Of a DNA stretch of 64,000 bases, positions 56,278 through 64,000 are shown piece by piece (within the stretch, counting starts at the first letter, position 1; each line of letters starts with the position of its first letter). The notes beneath the pieces were generated by a model. The model was given only the letters and a program-made list of their open reading frames with translations. It searched no databases and was not told the DNA's origin. The stretch lies in the NCBI GenBank assembly GCA_016213945.1, contig JACQZF010000004.1, positions 1-64,000 of the forward strand. The letters are read 5' to 3'. The position numbers were made by a program, and so were the translations under genes. The stretch comes from Nitrospirota bacterium (GTDB lineage Bacteria > Nitrospirota > Thermodesulfovibrionia > UBA6902).

Positions 56278-57147
56278 TCATGTGATGATGAAGCCATAGG
56301 TCAGCGCCCAGAAAAATATCGTGAGTACAAGCTGACGGTCGCTGAATATCTGTGATGAGGGGTCATCCCCTGATTTATGGTATATCACAAGGTAAAGAAA
56401 CCTGAATATCCCGAATATGACAAATGGTATCGTGTAGATAAGGTTTGCCGAGCCGTGCAGTTCAATAGACCTCGGACTCAGCGTGTAGAGCGAATAGGTT
56501 ATTATCGTGGCAGAAGCCATTATCATCATGAATGATGTCAATATCTCTATCGAGTATTCACGCAGGACCTTCCTGTGATTATGCGTCGATTCAGTGCAGG
56601 TCAATTCGGCATACCTCTTTGCAAAGCCAATGAGAAGGCTGATCATGAAACCTGTAAGTATCATCCATTCAGATATGTGAATGCCGATACCGACGGTTCC
56701 GGCGAATATTCTAAGCATGAAGCCGAGTCCTATCTGGAAGACATCAATAATGGGTATTTTTTTAAAATAGACCGAATAGGTCAGGTTATTCAGAAGGTAG
56801 AGAAATATAATGAGCGATGCGGATGGGCTGACAGAAAACGCCGACAAAATACTCGCCCCACACAAAAGGGCGGAAAGCACTATCGCAGAGGAGACACTAA
56901 TAGCCCCGTTTGCAAGAGGACGGTTCCTCTTTGTGGGATGCCCTCTGTCCGCCTCCATATCATGATAGTCATTAAAGATATAGACAGATGACGATGCAAG
57001 ACAAAAAGCGGCAAACATCATGACTGCCTTTAAAAGCAATCCATAATTGCCATAGTCGCCCAACGCAAAAAAACCCAGCAGGACAAAGGCGTTCTTATGC
57101 CATTGATGAACCCTTAAAAGTTTAAGGTACTGTATTATGTTATCCAC
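56278..57147 (-). CDS. UbiA-family polyprenyl-phosphate phosphoribosyltransferase (DPPR-synthase-like)
   Basis: A 289-residue integral membrane prenyltransferase with about 8-9 helices. The first Asp-rich motif is VYIFNDYHDMEADRGHPTKR followed by NRPLANG, with the His-Pro-x-Lys-x-x-Arg-Pro form typical of decaprenyl-phosphate phosphoribosyltransferase rather than of quinone-type UbiA. The second motif region is YSVYFKKIPIIDVFQIGLGF. In mycobacteria this enzyme attaches phosphoribose from PRPP to decaprenyl phosphate. The dprE1- and dprE2-like genes directly upstream support the same role. A dedicated phosphatase gene is not seen nearby. Confidence 0.88.
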   Translation of the reverse strand: MDNIIQYLKLLRVHQWHKNAFVLLGFFALGDYGNYGLLLKAVMMFAAFCLASSSVYIFNDYHDMEADRGHPTKRNRPLANGAISVSSAIVLSALLCGASILSAFSVSPSASLIIFLYLLNNLTYSVYFKKIPIIDVFQIGLGFMLRIFAGTVGIGIHISEWMILTGFMISLLIGFAKRYAELTCTESTHNHRKVLREYSIEILTSFMMIMASATIITYSLYTLSPRSIELHGSANLIYTIPFVIFGIFRFLYLVIYHKSGDDPSSQIFSDRQLVLTIFFWALTYGFIIT

Positions 57148-57187
57148 TTAATAATCCTTTTATAAAACAATATGCTCATTGAGAATC

Positions 57188-57934
57188 CTATAATGTGATT
57201 TTTTTAAATATCCTTTCCGGTATATTCCTGATGATAAACATGATCCATCGCCAGAACCATGGCAGATAAACTATATTCTTCTTTTTTAAGATAGCGTTAT
57301 AAATACCTTTGCCAATCACATCCGGCTGAGAGAACAAAATACCTTTTTTGAAATCCGCAGTCATTGGGGTATCCACCATGCCCGGCTTGATCGTCAGGAC
57401 ATGCACCCCTGCTTTGCACAAACGCTGCCTTAAGCCTGAAGTAAAAGCTGTCAATGCGCTTTTGACAGAACCATATACGTAATTACTCTCCCGCCCCCGG
57501 TCTCCCGCGACAGAGGAGATAACGGCGATAGTGCCGTGTTTCTGCTTAACAAAATGATCAGCCATCTGTGTCAGGATAGACGCTGTGCTTGTAAAATTAA
57601 TTGTAAAGGCCTTGTTCATTTCCCTGATATCAGTCTCGCATCTCTTCTGGTCAGGCAGGGTGCCGTAAGCAATGAAAAGACCGTCAAGATCAGGATGCTT
57701 CGATAAGATATTTTCAACAGCTTCACTGATCGATCTCTCATCAAGTGCATTAAATACAGAGTATCCGACATCCCCTGCCCCTCTTACGGACAGGTCGCCT
57801 GAAAGCCGCTTCAGTTCATCCTCATCCCTGTCGCACAGATAAAACGCAGCCCCGTCTTTGGCAAATAGTTTAAGCGTCTCATAAGCAATCGTTGAGCATG
57901 CTCCAAAAACCGCTATCTTGTTAATTCCGGCCAT
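57188..57934 (-). CDS. DprE2-like short-chain reductase (decaprenylphosphoryl-2-keto-ribose reductase)
   Basis: A 248-residue SDR. The cofactor motif IAVFGACSTIAYETLKLFAK replaces the classical Gly-x3-Gly-x-Gly, as in DprE2. The catalytic Ser, Tyr-x3-Lys are at VISSVAGDRGRESNYVYGSV (Ser, then Tyr) and SVKSALTAF (Lys). The C-terminus MFIIRNIPERIFKKITL is basic and hydrophobic, suiting membrane association. In mycobacteria it reduces the 2-keto intermediate made by DprE1 to give decaprenyl-phospho-arabinose. The ATG at 57934 shares one base with the dprE1 stop and has AGGAGG upstream. Confidence 0.86.
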   Translation of the reverse strand: MAGINKIAVFGACSTIAYETLKLFAKDGAAFYLCDRDEDELKRLSGDLSVRGAGDVGYSVFNALDERSISEAVENILSKHPDLDGLFIAYGTLPDQKRCETDIREMNKAFTINFTSTASILTQMADHFVKQKHGTIAVISSVAGDRGRESNYVYGSVKSALTAFTSGLRQRLCKAGVHVLTIKPGMVDTPMTADFKKGILFSQPDVIGKGIYNAILKKKNIVYLPWFWRWIMFIIRNIPERIFKKITL

Positions 57935-59286
57935 CAATCTCCTCCTGATAATAAGTCGTGCCGCCCTACCCTTCTATAAAAACTTGATGAAAATTTCGGG
58001 TCAATATACTTCCTGAAATTATCAAGTAAAGGAAAAGCTTTCTGAAAGGTGCTGCCCGCCATGCGCGCGTCTTTGGCAGGATATATCCTCCCGCCGAACT
58101 CAATGACAAGCTTATCCAATTCATCAAGTATATCAAAAAGCCTTTGCCCCGTATTTGGGAAATCAAGGGCCAGCGTCGTCCCGGCAATAGGAAATGAAAG
58201 CATTCCCTGAGCCTCTGTATCTCCGAATTCTTTTAATACCACAAGAAAAGAACCCAGCTTATTTTCCGTGATCTTCTCTAATATCATCTTTATCGCTTTA
58301 TTATCATCTGCAGGAGGCACAACACACTGCCACTGGAGAAATCCGCGAGTGCCGTACATGCGGTTCCAGTGAGCTACCTTATCCAGAGGATAAAAAAAGG
58401 GGTCATAATGCACGCGGCTCTTTAAAGATTTACCCCGCTGCTTATTGTAATACAGAAAATTAAATAATTTTATCGTAGGATTTGAAAGAAGCACAGATGG
58501 GGCATCAAAAGGAAATGACGCAAACCCCGGCTGGCTGTGCAGCATATCTGAATCTTTTTCAGATGTCTTTTCCGAATGGTTCCCCCTCATAAAAATACCG
58601 CGTATCTTATCCGCGTCACGAAGGCAGTCAAGCCACGAGACAGTATATTCAAAGCCCTCTGCGGACTCAGCTGATATGCGGGAAAATTCATTGAGGTTTT
58701 CAAACTTTATGGATTCCATATCGATATACGGCCCGTGAACGGGCTTCAGAACGATATCAGCCCAAAGTAAGACCCCTGTAAGGCCAAGTCCCCCGGCCGT
58801 TGCCCTGAACCAGTCATGATTATTGTCTCTGCTGCATAATATCCTGCTCCCGTCAGACCTCTCCAGTTCAAAGCAGACTACATGATTACAGAAGGTCCCT
58901 GCCTTGTGATGGTTCTTGCCGTGTATGTCATTGGCTATCGCGCCTCCGATGGTCACGTATTTTGTCCCGGGCGTAACAGGAAGAAACCAGCCTTTAGGAA
59001 CAAAGACCTGAAGCAGCTCATCAAGAGAAACACCCGACTCACACCTTACTATCCCTGAGTCCGGATTAAAACCGAGAAACTTGTTGAGATGCCTGGTGGA
59101 GAGCAGATACCCCCCCTCATTGAGGCATGAATCTCCGTAGCTGCGACCCAGCCCTCTCGGCAGTACCGGCGGTTCCGTTGAGTCGAGGTACTCCCCTACC
59201 TTCCTGATAGTATGGGGAACCAGTTCGCCGATATGCGCAACTTTCGGAAATCTGCCCCATGATTCGAAATTCATATTGCACTTCAT
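57934..59286 (-). CDS. DprE1-like FAD oxidase (decaprenylphosphoryl-beta-D-ribose oxidase)
   Basis: A 450-residue FAD-binding-type-4 protein. FAD-domain motifs: LPRGLGRSYGDSCLNEGGYL, FLPVTPGTKYVTIGGAIAND and IHGKNHHKAG. The C-terminal domain contains LSFPIAGTTLALDFPNTG and GGRIYPAKDAR, whose Lys (about 405) corresponds to catalytic Lys418 of the M. tuberculosis enzyme. The position equivalent to Cys387 there is Ala373 here. It oxidises the 2'-hydroxyl of the lipid-linked ribose in the first step of epimerisation to arabinose. It is the first gene of the run with DprE2 and UbiA. Confidence 0.9.
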   Translation of the reverse strand: MKCNMNFESWGRFPKVAHIGELVPHTIRKVGEYLDSTEPPVLPRGLGRSYGDSCLNEGGYLLSTRHLNKFLGFNPDSGIVRCESGVSLDELLQVFVPKGWFLPVTPGTKYVTIGGAIANDIHGKNHHKAGTFCNHVVCFELERSDGSRILCSRDNNHDWFRATAGGLGLTGVLLWADIVLKPVHGPYIDMESIKFENLNEFSRISAESAEGFEYTVSWLDCLRDADKIRGIFMRGNHSEKTSEKDSDMLHSQPGFASFPFDAPSVLLSNPTIKLFNFLYYNKQRGKSLKSRVHYDPFFYPLDKVAHWNRMYGTRGFLQWQCVVPPADDNKAIKMILEKITENKLGSFLVVLKEFGDTEAQGMLSFPIAGTTLALDFPNTGQRLFDILDELDKLVIEFGGRIYPAKDARMAGSTFQKAFPLLDNFRKYIDPKFSSSFYRRVGRHDLLSGGD

Positions 59287-59343
59287 AACGTATTATCTTT
59301 CATGATGTTACATTGATTAATTTATATTATATAGAAAAGATAG

Positions 59344-59373
59344 TTGATTAATCAGCATAGTTCAGATTATAAT
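59344..59373 (+). promoter_or_regulatory. Promoter of the small membrane protein/methyltransferase pair
   Basis: TTGATT (59344-59349), an 18-base spacer, then a perfect TATAAT (59368-59373), in the divergent gap between the DprE1-like gene and the gene at 59437. The predicted leader is about 57 bases. Confidence 0.55.
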
Positions 59374-59436
59374 AATTTCAAAGTCTTATACTTCAAAAAA
59401 TGGTAATATAAAGTAAATTTTATTGAAGGGAATTAT

Positions 59437-59658
59437 ATGAAATACAAAAATCTTATTTTAACGATATTAATGCTGGTGATAATATTCCCTTCCATAGCCT
59501 ATGCCTATCTTGATGCAGGAACTGGCAGCTATATTCTGCAGTTGATTTTAGCAGCTTTCTTTGGAGGCCTTTTCGCAATAAAATTATTCTGGAATAAAAT
59601 AAAAAATATTTTCAGAAATATATTCTCGGGCAAAAAAGATAACAATATTGAAAACTGA
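59437..59658 (+). CDS. Small membrane protein with YLDAGTGS motif
   Basis: A 73-residue protein: a first hydrophobic helix (about residues 5-23, LILTILMLVIIFPSIAYA) that resembles a signal peptide, then YLDAGTGSYILQLILAAFFG and a second helix, and a basic C-terminus (KNIFRNIFSGKKDN). I recall small proteins with a DAGTGS sequence next to NoeA-like methyltransferases and sulfatases in other genomes, with no established function. It overlaps the next gene by 11 bases. GAAGGGA precedes the ATG. Confidence 0.75.
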   Translation: MKYKNLILTILMLVIIFPSIAYAYLDAGTGSYILQLILAAFFGGLFAIKLFWNKIKNIFRNIFSGKKDNNIEN

Positions 59659-61024
59659 CTGCACTATACAAAGTTCTTTTCGTGACCCAAGCGGCTTCCT
59701 TTTTTACAAGAATAAACAGATTTATCGTCAGGTAAATACATGTTATAAAGACGATTACGATCTGCTGATAACCTCCGGCCTGTATAAATCTCTTTCTGAT
59801 TCTAAATTATTAATACCTCATCTGGAAGCTGACATAAAACTGGCAATGACTGACGCTGCATATAAAGTTCTCAAGCCTGAATTAATACCATTTATCTCCT
59901 ATCCATATGAATGGTGCTTCAGTCAGTTAAAAGATGCTGCCCTTACAACACTTGAGATTCAGAAACGTGCCGTAGACCACGGGATGATCTTAAAAGACAG
60001 CACCGCCTATAACATACAATTTGTGAATGGCAAACCAACCTTCATAGATACCCTCTCTTTTGAGAAATACAATGAAGGAGAGCCATGGGTAGCATACAGG
60101 CAGTTCTGCCAGCACTTTCTTGCTCCGCTATCATTGATGAGCTACAAAAATATTTCACTGAATCAGTTGTTTAAAATATACATTGACGGAATCCCGTTGG
60201 ATCTTGCAAGTGCCCTTTTACCTTTAAGGACACGATTGAGAATTTCTTTATTGTCACACATTCACCTACATGCAAAAAGCCAGCAATATTTTTCAAATAA
60301 AGTGGTTGATCATGGTGATCGCAAGATCAATCGGTTATCGCTGCTCGGGCTTATTGATAATCTGGAAACAGGAATAAGAAAATTAAAATGGAAGGGAAGA
60401 AATACTGAATGGGCTGATTATTACGATGATACTAATTACTCCACAGGTTCTTTTGATCATAAAAAAGAAATCGTTTCAGAATTTGTTTCCAAAAACAAGC
60501 CGCAAGTTGTCTGGGATCTTGGAGCTAACATAGGAACCTTCAGCCGTATATCAAGTTCTAAGGGAATCAGGACGATGTCATTTGATATTGATCCTGCATG
60601 TGTTGAAAATAATTACCTTGAGTGTAGTCGCAATAATGAAACAAATATACTCCCTCTATTGCTGGATCTTACCAATCCCAGCCCCGGAATCGGCTGGGAC
60701 CATTCCGAAAGAATGTCTTTTGTGGAACGAGGCCCTGCCGATATGGTAATCGCCCTTGCCTTGATCCATCATTTAGCCATTTCCAACAATGTCCCTCTTG
60801 ACAAGATCGCTGATTTCTTCAGTAAGATAAGTGAATGGCTGATCATTGAATTCGTCCCGAAATCAGACTCTCAGGTAAGAAGGCTCCTCTCAAGCAGAAA
60901 AGATATCTTTCCGGATTACACACAAAGCCATTTTGAACACCACTTCAGAAGTTGCTTTAATATTATTACAGCTACAAATATCAAGGATTCTGAAAGAACC
61001 CTCTATTTAATGAAGAAAAAATAG
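59648..61024 (+). CDS. NoeA-like SAM-dependent methyltransferase
   Basis: A 458-residue protein. Residues 1-250 are a domain typical of NoeA/host-specificity-like proteins: SFRDPSGFLFYKNKQIYRQV, SYPYEWCFSQLKDAALTTLE and DSTAYNIQFVNGKPTFIDTL, recalling an atypical kinase-like fold. Residues 275-458 are the methyltransferase (VWDLGANIGTFSRISSSKGI, MVIALALIHHLAISNNVPL). The start is TTG at 59648, forced by the conserved N-terminus and overlapping the small membrane protein gene. The substrate is unknown; rhizobial NoeA modifies surface or Nod-factor chemistry. Confidence 0.8.
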   Translation: MKTDCTIQSSFRDPSGFLFYKNKQIYRQVNTCYKDDYDLLITSGLYKSLSDSKLLIPHLEADIKLAMTDAAYKVLKPELIPFISYPYEWCFSQLKDAALTTLEIQKRAVDHGMILKDSTAYNIQFVNGKPTFIDTLSFEKYNEGEPWVAYRQFCQHFLAPLSLMSYKNISLNQLFKIYIDGIPLDLASALLPLRTRLRISLLSHIHLHAKSQQYFSNKVVDHGDRKINRLSLLGLIDNLETGIRKLKWKGRNTEWADYYDDTNYSTGSFDHKKEIVSEFVSKNKPQVVWDLGANIGTFSRISSSKGIRTMSFDIDPACVENNYLECSRNNETNILPLLLDLTNPSPGIGWDHSERMSFVERGPADMVIALALIHHLAISNNVPLDKIADFFSKISEWLIIEFVPKSDSQVRRLLSSRKDIFPDYTQSHFEHHFRSCFNIITATNIKDSERTLYLMKKK

Positions 61025-61047
61025 CGGCCTCGTTGTGTACGAATAAC

Positions 61048-63069
61048 CTATTTATTAAAAGATGATGCTGTTATTTTTTTATTCGCTTTAGAGAGATTAT
61101 CACGGATCAGTTCCATGAGATGCGCCGTTATCAACGGTTCATCATCTGATATATCCTTTGTTTCATGAGGATCTTTACCAAGATCAAAAAGTAATTTTTT
61201 GCCACTTTCCATATAATAAATCAGTTTATAGTTCCTTTCTCTCACTGCTACCGCACCTTTGGTAAGCAGGTGTCCTAAAGAACGGTTCTCATTAAACTGC
61301 ATCGTAAAAATCGGTTTAATTTCAAGTTCTTCCCCCTCTAACGATGGAAGAAGCACCCTTCCTTCCATCCAGCCAGGAGCGGGGATCCCCGCCAGTTTAA
61401 GTATTGTAGGTGCTATATCAATGCTTTCAACCGGGACATCAATTTCCTTGCCCTTACCCTCTTCTGACAACTTCACAATTAAAGGAACTCGGACAAGCTG
61501 TTCATAAAGATGCTCATAAACATGCCCCCTGAAGCCATTGGAAAAACTCTCCCCATGATCAGCGGACAAAATGATAATTGTATTAGACATATCAATGCGT
61601 TCTGAAAGACGTGACATAAATAATTCAAACTGTCTGTCTGAATATAATATCAACTCATCATATCTCTTTCTAAGAATATCCACATCCGGCTGCATCTCAT
61701 CTGAATATTCCTTATTTATATTTATTAATTCCTGTTCATTATTAGAGACAAATTTTCCTTCATCTCCAAAAAAACCTAAGTAAGGTGCGGGCGGCAGATA
61801 TGGATAATGAGGGGGGAGGACATGCAACCATGCAAAAAACGGCCTGTTCCTGTTTCCCGGCTCATATTGTGAAATACAATCCAAAAAGCCGCTGTACACC
61901 GCTTCTGAAGGAGTTTCTATAACATGTATATCAGGACGAAACCTAATAATTAACTGGGCAATGGTATTAGATTCAAAAACCATCTCCCTGGCAATAGGCC
62001 TCTCCATGAATAACATGGAAAGCTTATCAAACCACCATGTTTTAGGTATCCACATAGATTGGGGCCTGACCTTCACAGAAAATGATTCTCCAATACCTAA
62101 CGAGACCGGATGAAGATATGTGGTCTGTACAAACCCAAACACATCATACCCATTATCTTTCAGCAGGTTTGGAAAATTTTGTTCATACTTCTTCACAGGA
62201 AAGATCTCAGTTCGATGCCAGACGCCATGAGTCCAGACTCTTTGGCCTGTCATAATACTCATAACAGAAGGCGGTGACCAATTTGACGATGAATAAGCCT
62301 CTTTAAATACAATGGCATCTTTAGACCATTTTGATATAAAAGGAGTGGTAGGCCGGTTATAACCGTAAGACTGCATATCCATTGAGGTTAATGAATCCAT
62401 AGTTACCAAAATAATGTTCGGATATGAGGCGAATCTATTGTTCATAGAAGGGGGTATCAATGGATTAGATATGTCGGTACAATTAACAACAGGAACGCTC
62501 TGAGAGTCATAATCTATCTTACTGATAAAAGATAAAGGCAATGCTGCGATAATCAGTAAAGCAAAAAACCAGACAAGCAGTGAAATTCCATTCTCCAGTC
62601 CATACAATAACCTGTTAATCACATTTTTAATTATAAGAACAATACATACAACCAACAATATGAATATTATCAGCAACGTCAAATTATTTAATCCGGTCAG
62701 CTCGCTTAAATAAACATCCTTGAAGAAAATCCTTTTAGCCATTCTCAACAAAACCGCAATTAACAGGCCGCCAAACAAATGTTCAAATCTGACAACTTGA
62801 AGGGAGACAGGGAGCAGTTTAGCAACACAGTACGTCATTAACCAGACAACAAGTGTAATAGCAAAAACCATAACTATCCACAAGATATAAGCTAACGAAA
62901 GATCAGGCAGGAAATCGAAAAAGCTCATATAATAAGAATACCCGCCCCATTTATTTACAAAAATATTGAGAAAGAAATGAACGGATAATAAAACGAAAAG
63001 TATTCTAAATACTGTAAGTAAAGATTTACCGGCAGAAACTCCTGTGTTCTTACTTTGAAAAAATGCCAT
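61048..63069 (-). CDS. Membrane-anchored sulfatase/phosphoglycerol-transferase-like protein
   Basis: A 673-residue protein. Residues 1-185 have five hydrophobic helices; residues 215-670 are the AlkP/sulfatase domain in the periplasm. Metal motif NIILVTMDSLTSMDMQSYGY, nucleophile region SSNWSPPSVMSIMTGQRVW, and TIIILSADHGESFSNGFRGH with the metal Asp-His pair. The formylglycine motif Cys/Ser-x-Pro-Ser-Arg reads Ser-Pro-Pro-Ser-Val, so a true sulfatase is doubtful. Phosphotransferase or phosphodiesterase activity on a lipid or glycan is an alternative. Its paralogue is encoded directly upstream on the same strand. Confidence 0.83.
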   Translation of the reverse strand: MAFFQSKNTGVSAGKSLLTVFRILFVLLSVHFFLNIFVNKWGGYSYYMSFFDFLPDLSLAYILWIVMVFAITLVVWLMTYCVAKLLPVSLQVVRFEHLFGGLLIAVLLRMAKRIFFKDVYLSELTGLNNLTLLIIFILLVVCIVLIIKNVINRLLYGLENGISLLVWFFALLIIAALPLSFISKIDYDSQSVPVVNCTDISNPLIPPSMNNRFASYPNIILVTMDSLTSMDMQSYGYNRPTTPFISKWSKDAIVFKEAYSSSNWSPPSVMSIMTGQRVWTHGVWHRTEIFPVKKYEQNFPNLLKDNGYDVFGFVQTTYLHPVSLGIGESFSVKVRPQSMWIPKTWWFDKLSMLFMERPIAREMVFESNTIAQLIIRFRPDIHVIETPSEAVYSGFLDCISQYEPGNRNRPFFAWLHVLPPHYPYLPPAPYLGFFGDEGKFVSNNEQELININKEYSDEMQPDVDILRKRYDELILYSDRQFELFMSRLSERIDMSNTIIILSADHGESFSNGFRGHVYEHLYEQLVRVPLIVKLSEEGKGKEIDVPVESIDIAPTILKLAGIPAPGWMEGRVLLPSLEGEELEIKPIFTMQFNENRSLGHLLTKGAVAVRERNYKLIYYMESGKKLLFDLGKDPHETKDISDDEPLITAHLMELIRDNLSKANKKITASSFNK

Positions 63070-63242
63070 ATATAAAAAATCCCTTAAAAAAATTGATCTT
63101 TATTATTTCAATAAATACAAACGATAAAACCTCCTATTAGATAAGGAGGATATTCGGATGATAATTATAAGCTGTCTTATTAAAATGATCCTGCTATTTT
63201 TACCTTTTCTTTAAAAAGGTCATCAGTTTAGTATAAAAACAA

Positions 63243-64000
63243 TTATTGCGCTTCAGTGATCCGTTTATTTGCACCTGACAACGCGACCTCAATCAATAAT
63301 TTAAGGCGCCCTGCAATTTCCGGTTCTTTTTCAGCCAGATCATTTACTTCTTCAGGGTCATCATGAAGATTGAAAAGAAGTTTTTTCCCATTTTCCAGGT
63401 AAAAAATAAGTTTATAATCTCCGTCCAATACAGACACAGCTCCCTTAGATATGGGATTGCCAAATAATTTATTCTTTATCAATGCCATGGAAAATATAGG
63501 CCTTTTTTCTAAATAACCATCTGAAAACAAGGGAACCAATGATCTTCCTTCCATCCATTGAGGAACCGGAATATCCGCAAGTTCAAGAATAGTAGGAGCA
63601 ATATCTATTTGTTCAACCGGTGTATTGATTACCTTGTTCTCTAAGTGTCCAGGGATGTTTATTATCAATGGGACACGCAGAAGCTGCTCATAGAGATATG
63701 CGCCATGCGGGCCATGACCGTAAAATCCGTGTGCAAAACTTTCCCCATGGTCTGATGTCAACACAACGATTGTGTTAGACATATCCATTATCTCAGAAAG
63801 ACGCGATAAAAATATTTTAAACTGTTGATCTGAATATAAGATGTTTTCATCATATTGTTTCTTCAGGATGTCAACGAACGGTTGGTCTTCAGGTTCATAA
63901 TTCCCGACAGATATACTTTTCTGTTTTATAACCTTCGTATCAACAAAAATACCTTTATAAGGTTCTGGCGGCAAATAAGGGTCGTGAGGAGGCAATACAT
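63243..64000 (-). CDS. Sulfatase-like protein, N-terminus cut by window edge (paralogue of the previous gene)
   Basis: Only the C-terminal part (about 252 codons) is inside the window; the true start lies beyond base 64000. The visible protein aligns throughout with the C-terminal third of the 61048-63069 product: PPHDPYLPPEPYKGIF, MSNTIVVLTSDHGESFAHGF, QIDIAPTILELADIPVPQWM and KLLFNLHDDPEEVNDL. It contains the Asp-His metal ligands but not the nucleophile region. The two genes are 173 bases apart, consistent with a tandem duplication. Confidence 0.85.
   Translation of the reverse strand, partial: VLPPHDPYLPPEPYKGIFVDTKVIKQKSISVGNYEPEDQPFVDILKKQYDENILYSDQQFKIFLSRLSEIMDMSNTIVVLTSDHGESFAHGFYGHGPHGAYLYEQLLRVPLIINIPGHLENKVINTPVEQIDIAPTILELADIPVPQWMEGRSLVPLFSDGYLEKRPIFSMALIKNKLFGNPISKGAVSVLDGDYKLIFYLENGKKLLFNLHDDPEEVNDLAEKEPEIAGRLKLLIEVALSGANKRITEAQ

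Noticed and set aside
63130-63150. CCTCCT...AGGAGG hairpin between the two sulfatase-like genes
   Set aside because: Short six-base stem with no T tract on the minus strand; not supported as terminator or operator.

Overview
The window reads as chromosome of a Gram-negative, probably anaerobic bacterium of moderate GC content. Outer-membrane-type proteins, a rubrerythrin, TTG and GTG starts with strong Shine-Dalgarno sites, and an ilvD-ilvB-ilvN-ilvC-psd-pssA-leuA-leuC operon would fit Nitrospirota or the former Deltaproteobacteria. That placement is an inference from gene content and order; no rRNA or tRNA gene is visible to confirm it.

Layout. 1-9.2 kb (minus strand): branched-chain amino acid operon with the two phosphatidylethanolamine genes psd and pssA inside it. 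9.3-17.3 kb (minus): a DUF465 protein and a four-gene envelope operon (predicted outer-membrane beta-barrel, two NTF2-like proteins, a 1348-residue helical exported protein) of unknown function. 17.5-22.6 kb: a TatD/radical-SAM fusion, rubrerythrin, truA, a GIY-YIG nuclease gene bracketed by perfect 24-bp inverted repeats, and comM. 22.6-25.0 kb: a small defence or toxin-antitoxin island (Phd/PIN, HEPN/MNT, an Abi-alpha-like protein) with two decayed remnants of a restriction-enzyme-like winged-helix domain. 25-31 kb (minus): PilZ, ilvE, pcm, an FAD dehydrogenase, surE, a lipoprotein and a GGDEF protein with a degenerate active site. 31-38.5 kb (plus): MFS transporter, a TauE/SafE exporter with a small membrane partner and a universal stress protein, NhaD antiporter, then xerC-hslV-hslU. 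38.6-64 kb: a large surface-glycan region.

The glycan region joins GDP-L-fucose synthesis (gmd, fcl), a polyprenol-phosphate-mannose synthase, and genes resembling DprE1, DprE2 and the UbiA-type phosphoribosyltransferase of mycobacterial decaprenyl-phospho-arabinose synthesis. It also holds four polytopic GT-C-like membrane proteins, several methyltransferases, an SGNH hydrolase and three AlkP/sulfatase-superfamily proteins. A simple reading is that lipid-linked sugars made by the cytoplasmic enzymes are used by the membrane glycosyltransferases outside the inner membrane.

The strongest candidate for an undescribed system is the palindromic repeat family at 3.3-27.2 kb. Paired copies have two arms facing each other, and at 20526-20879 the spacer between identical arms is replaced by a GIY-YIG nuclease gene whose stop codon lies inside the right arm. 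This looks like an autonomous element with non-autonomous, REP/MITE-like derivatives. Second is the arabinose-donor cluster with an AftB-like membrane protein, and third the four-gene NTF2/beta-barrel envelope operon.
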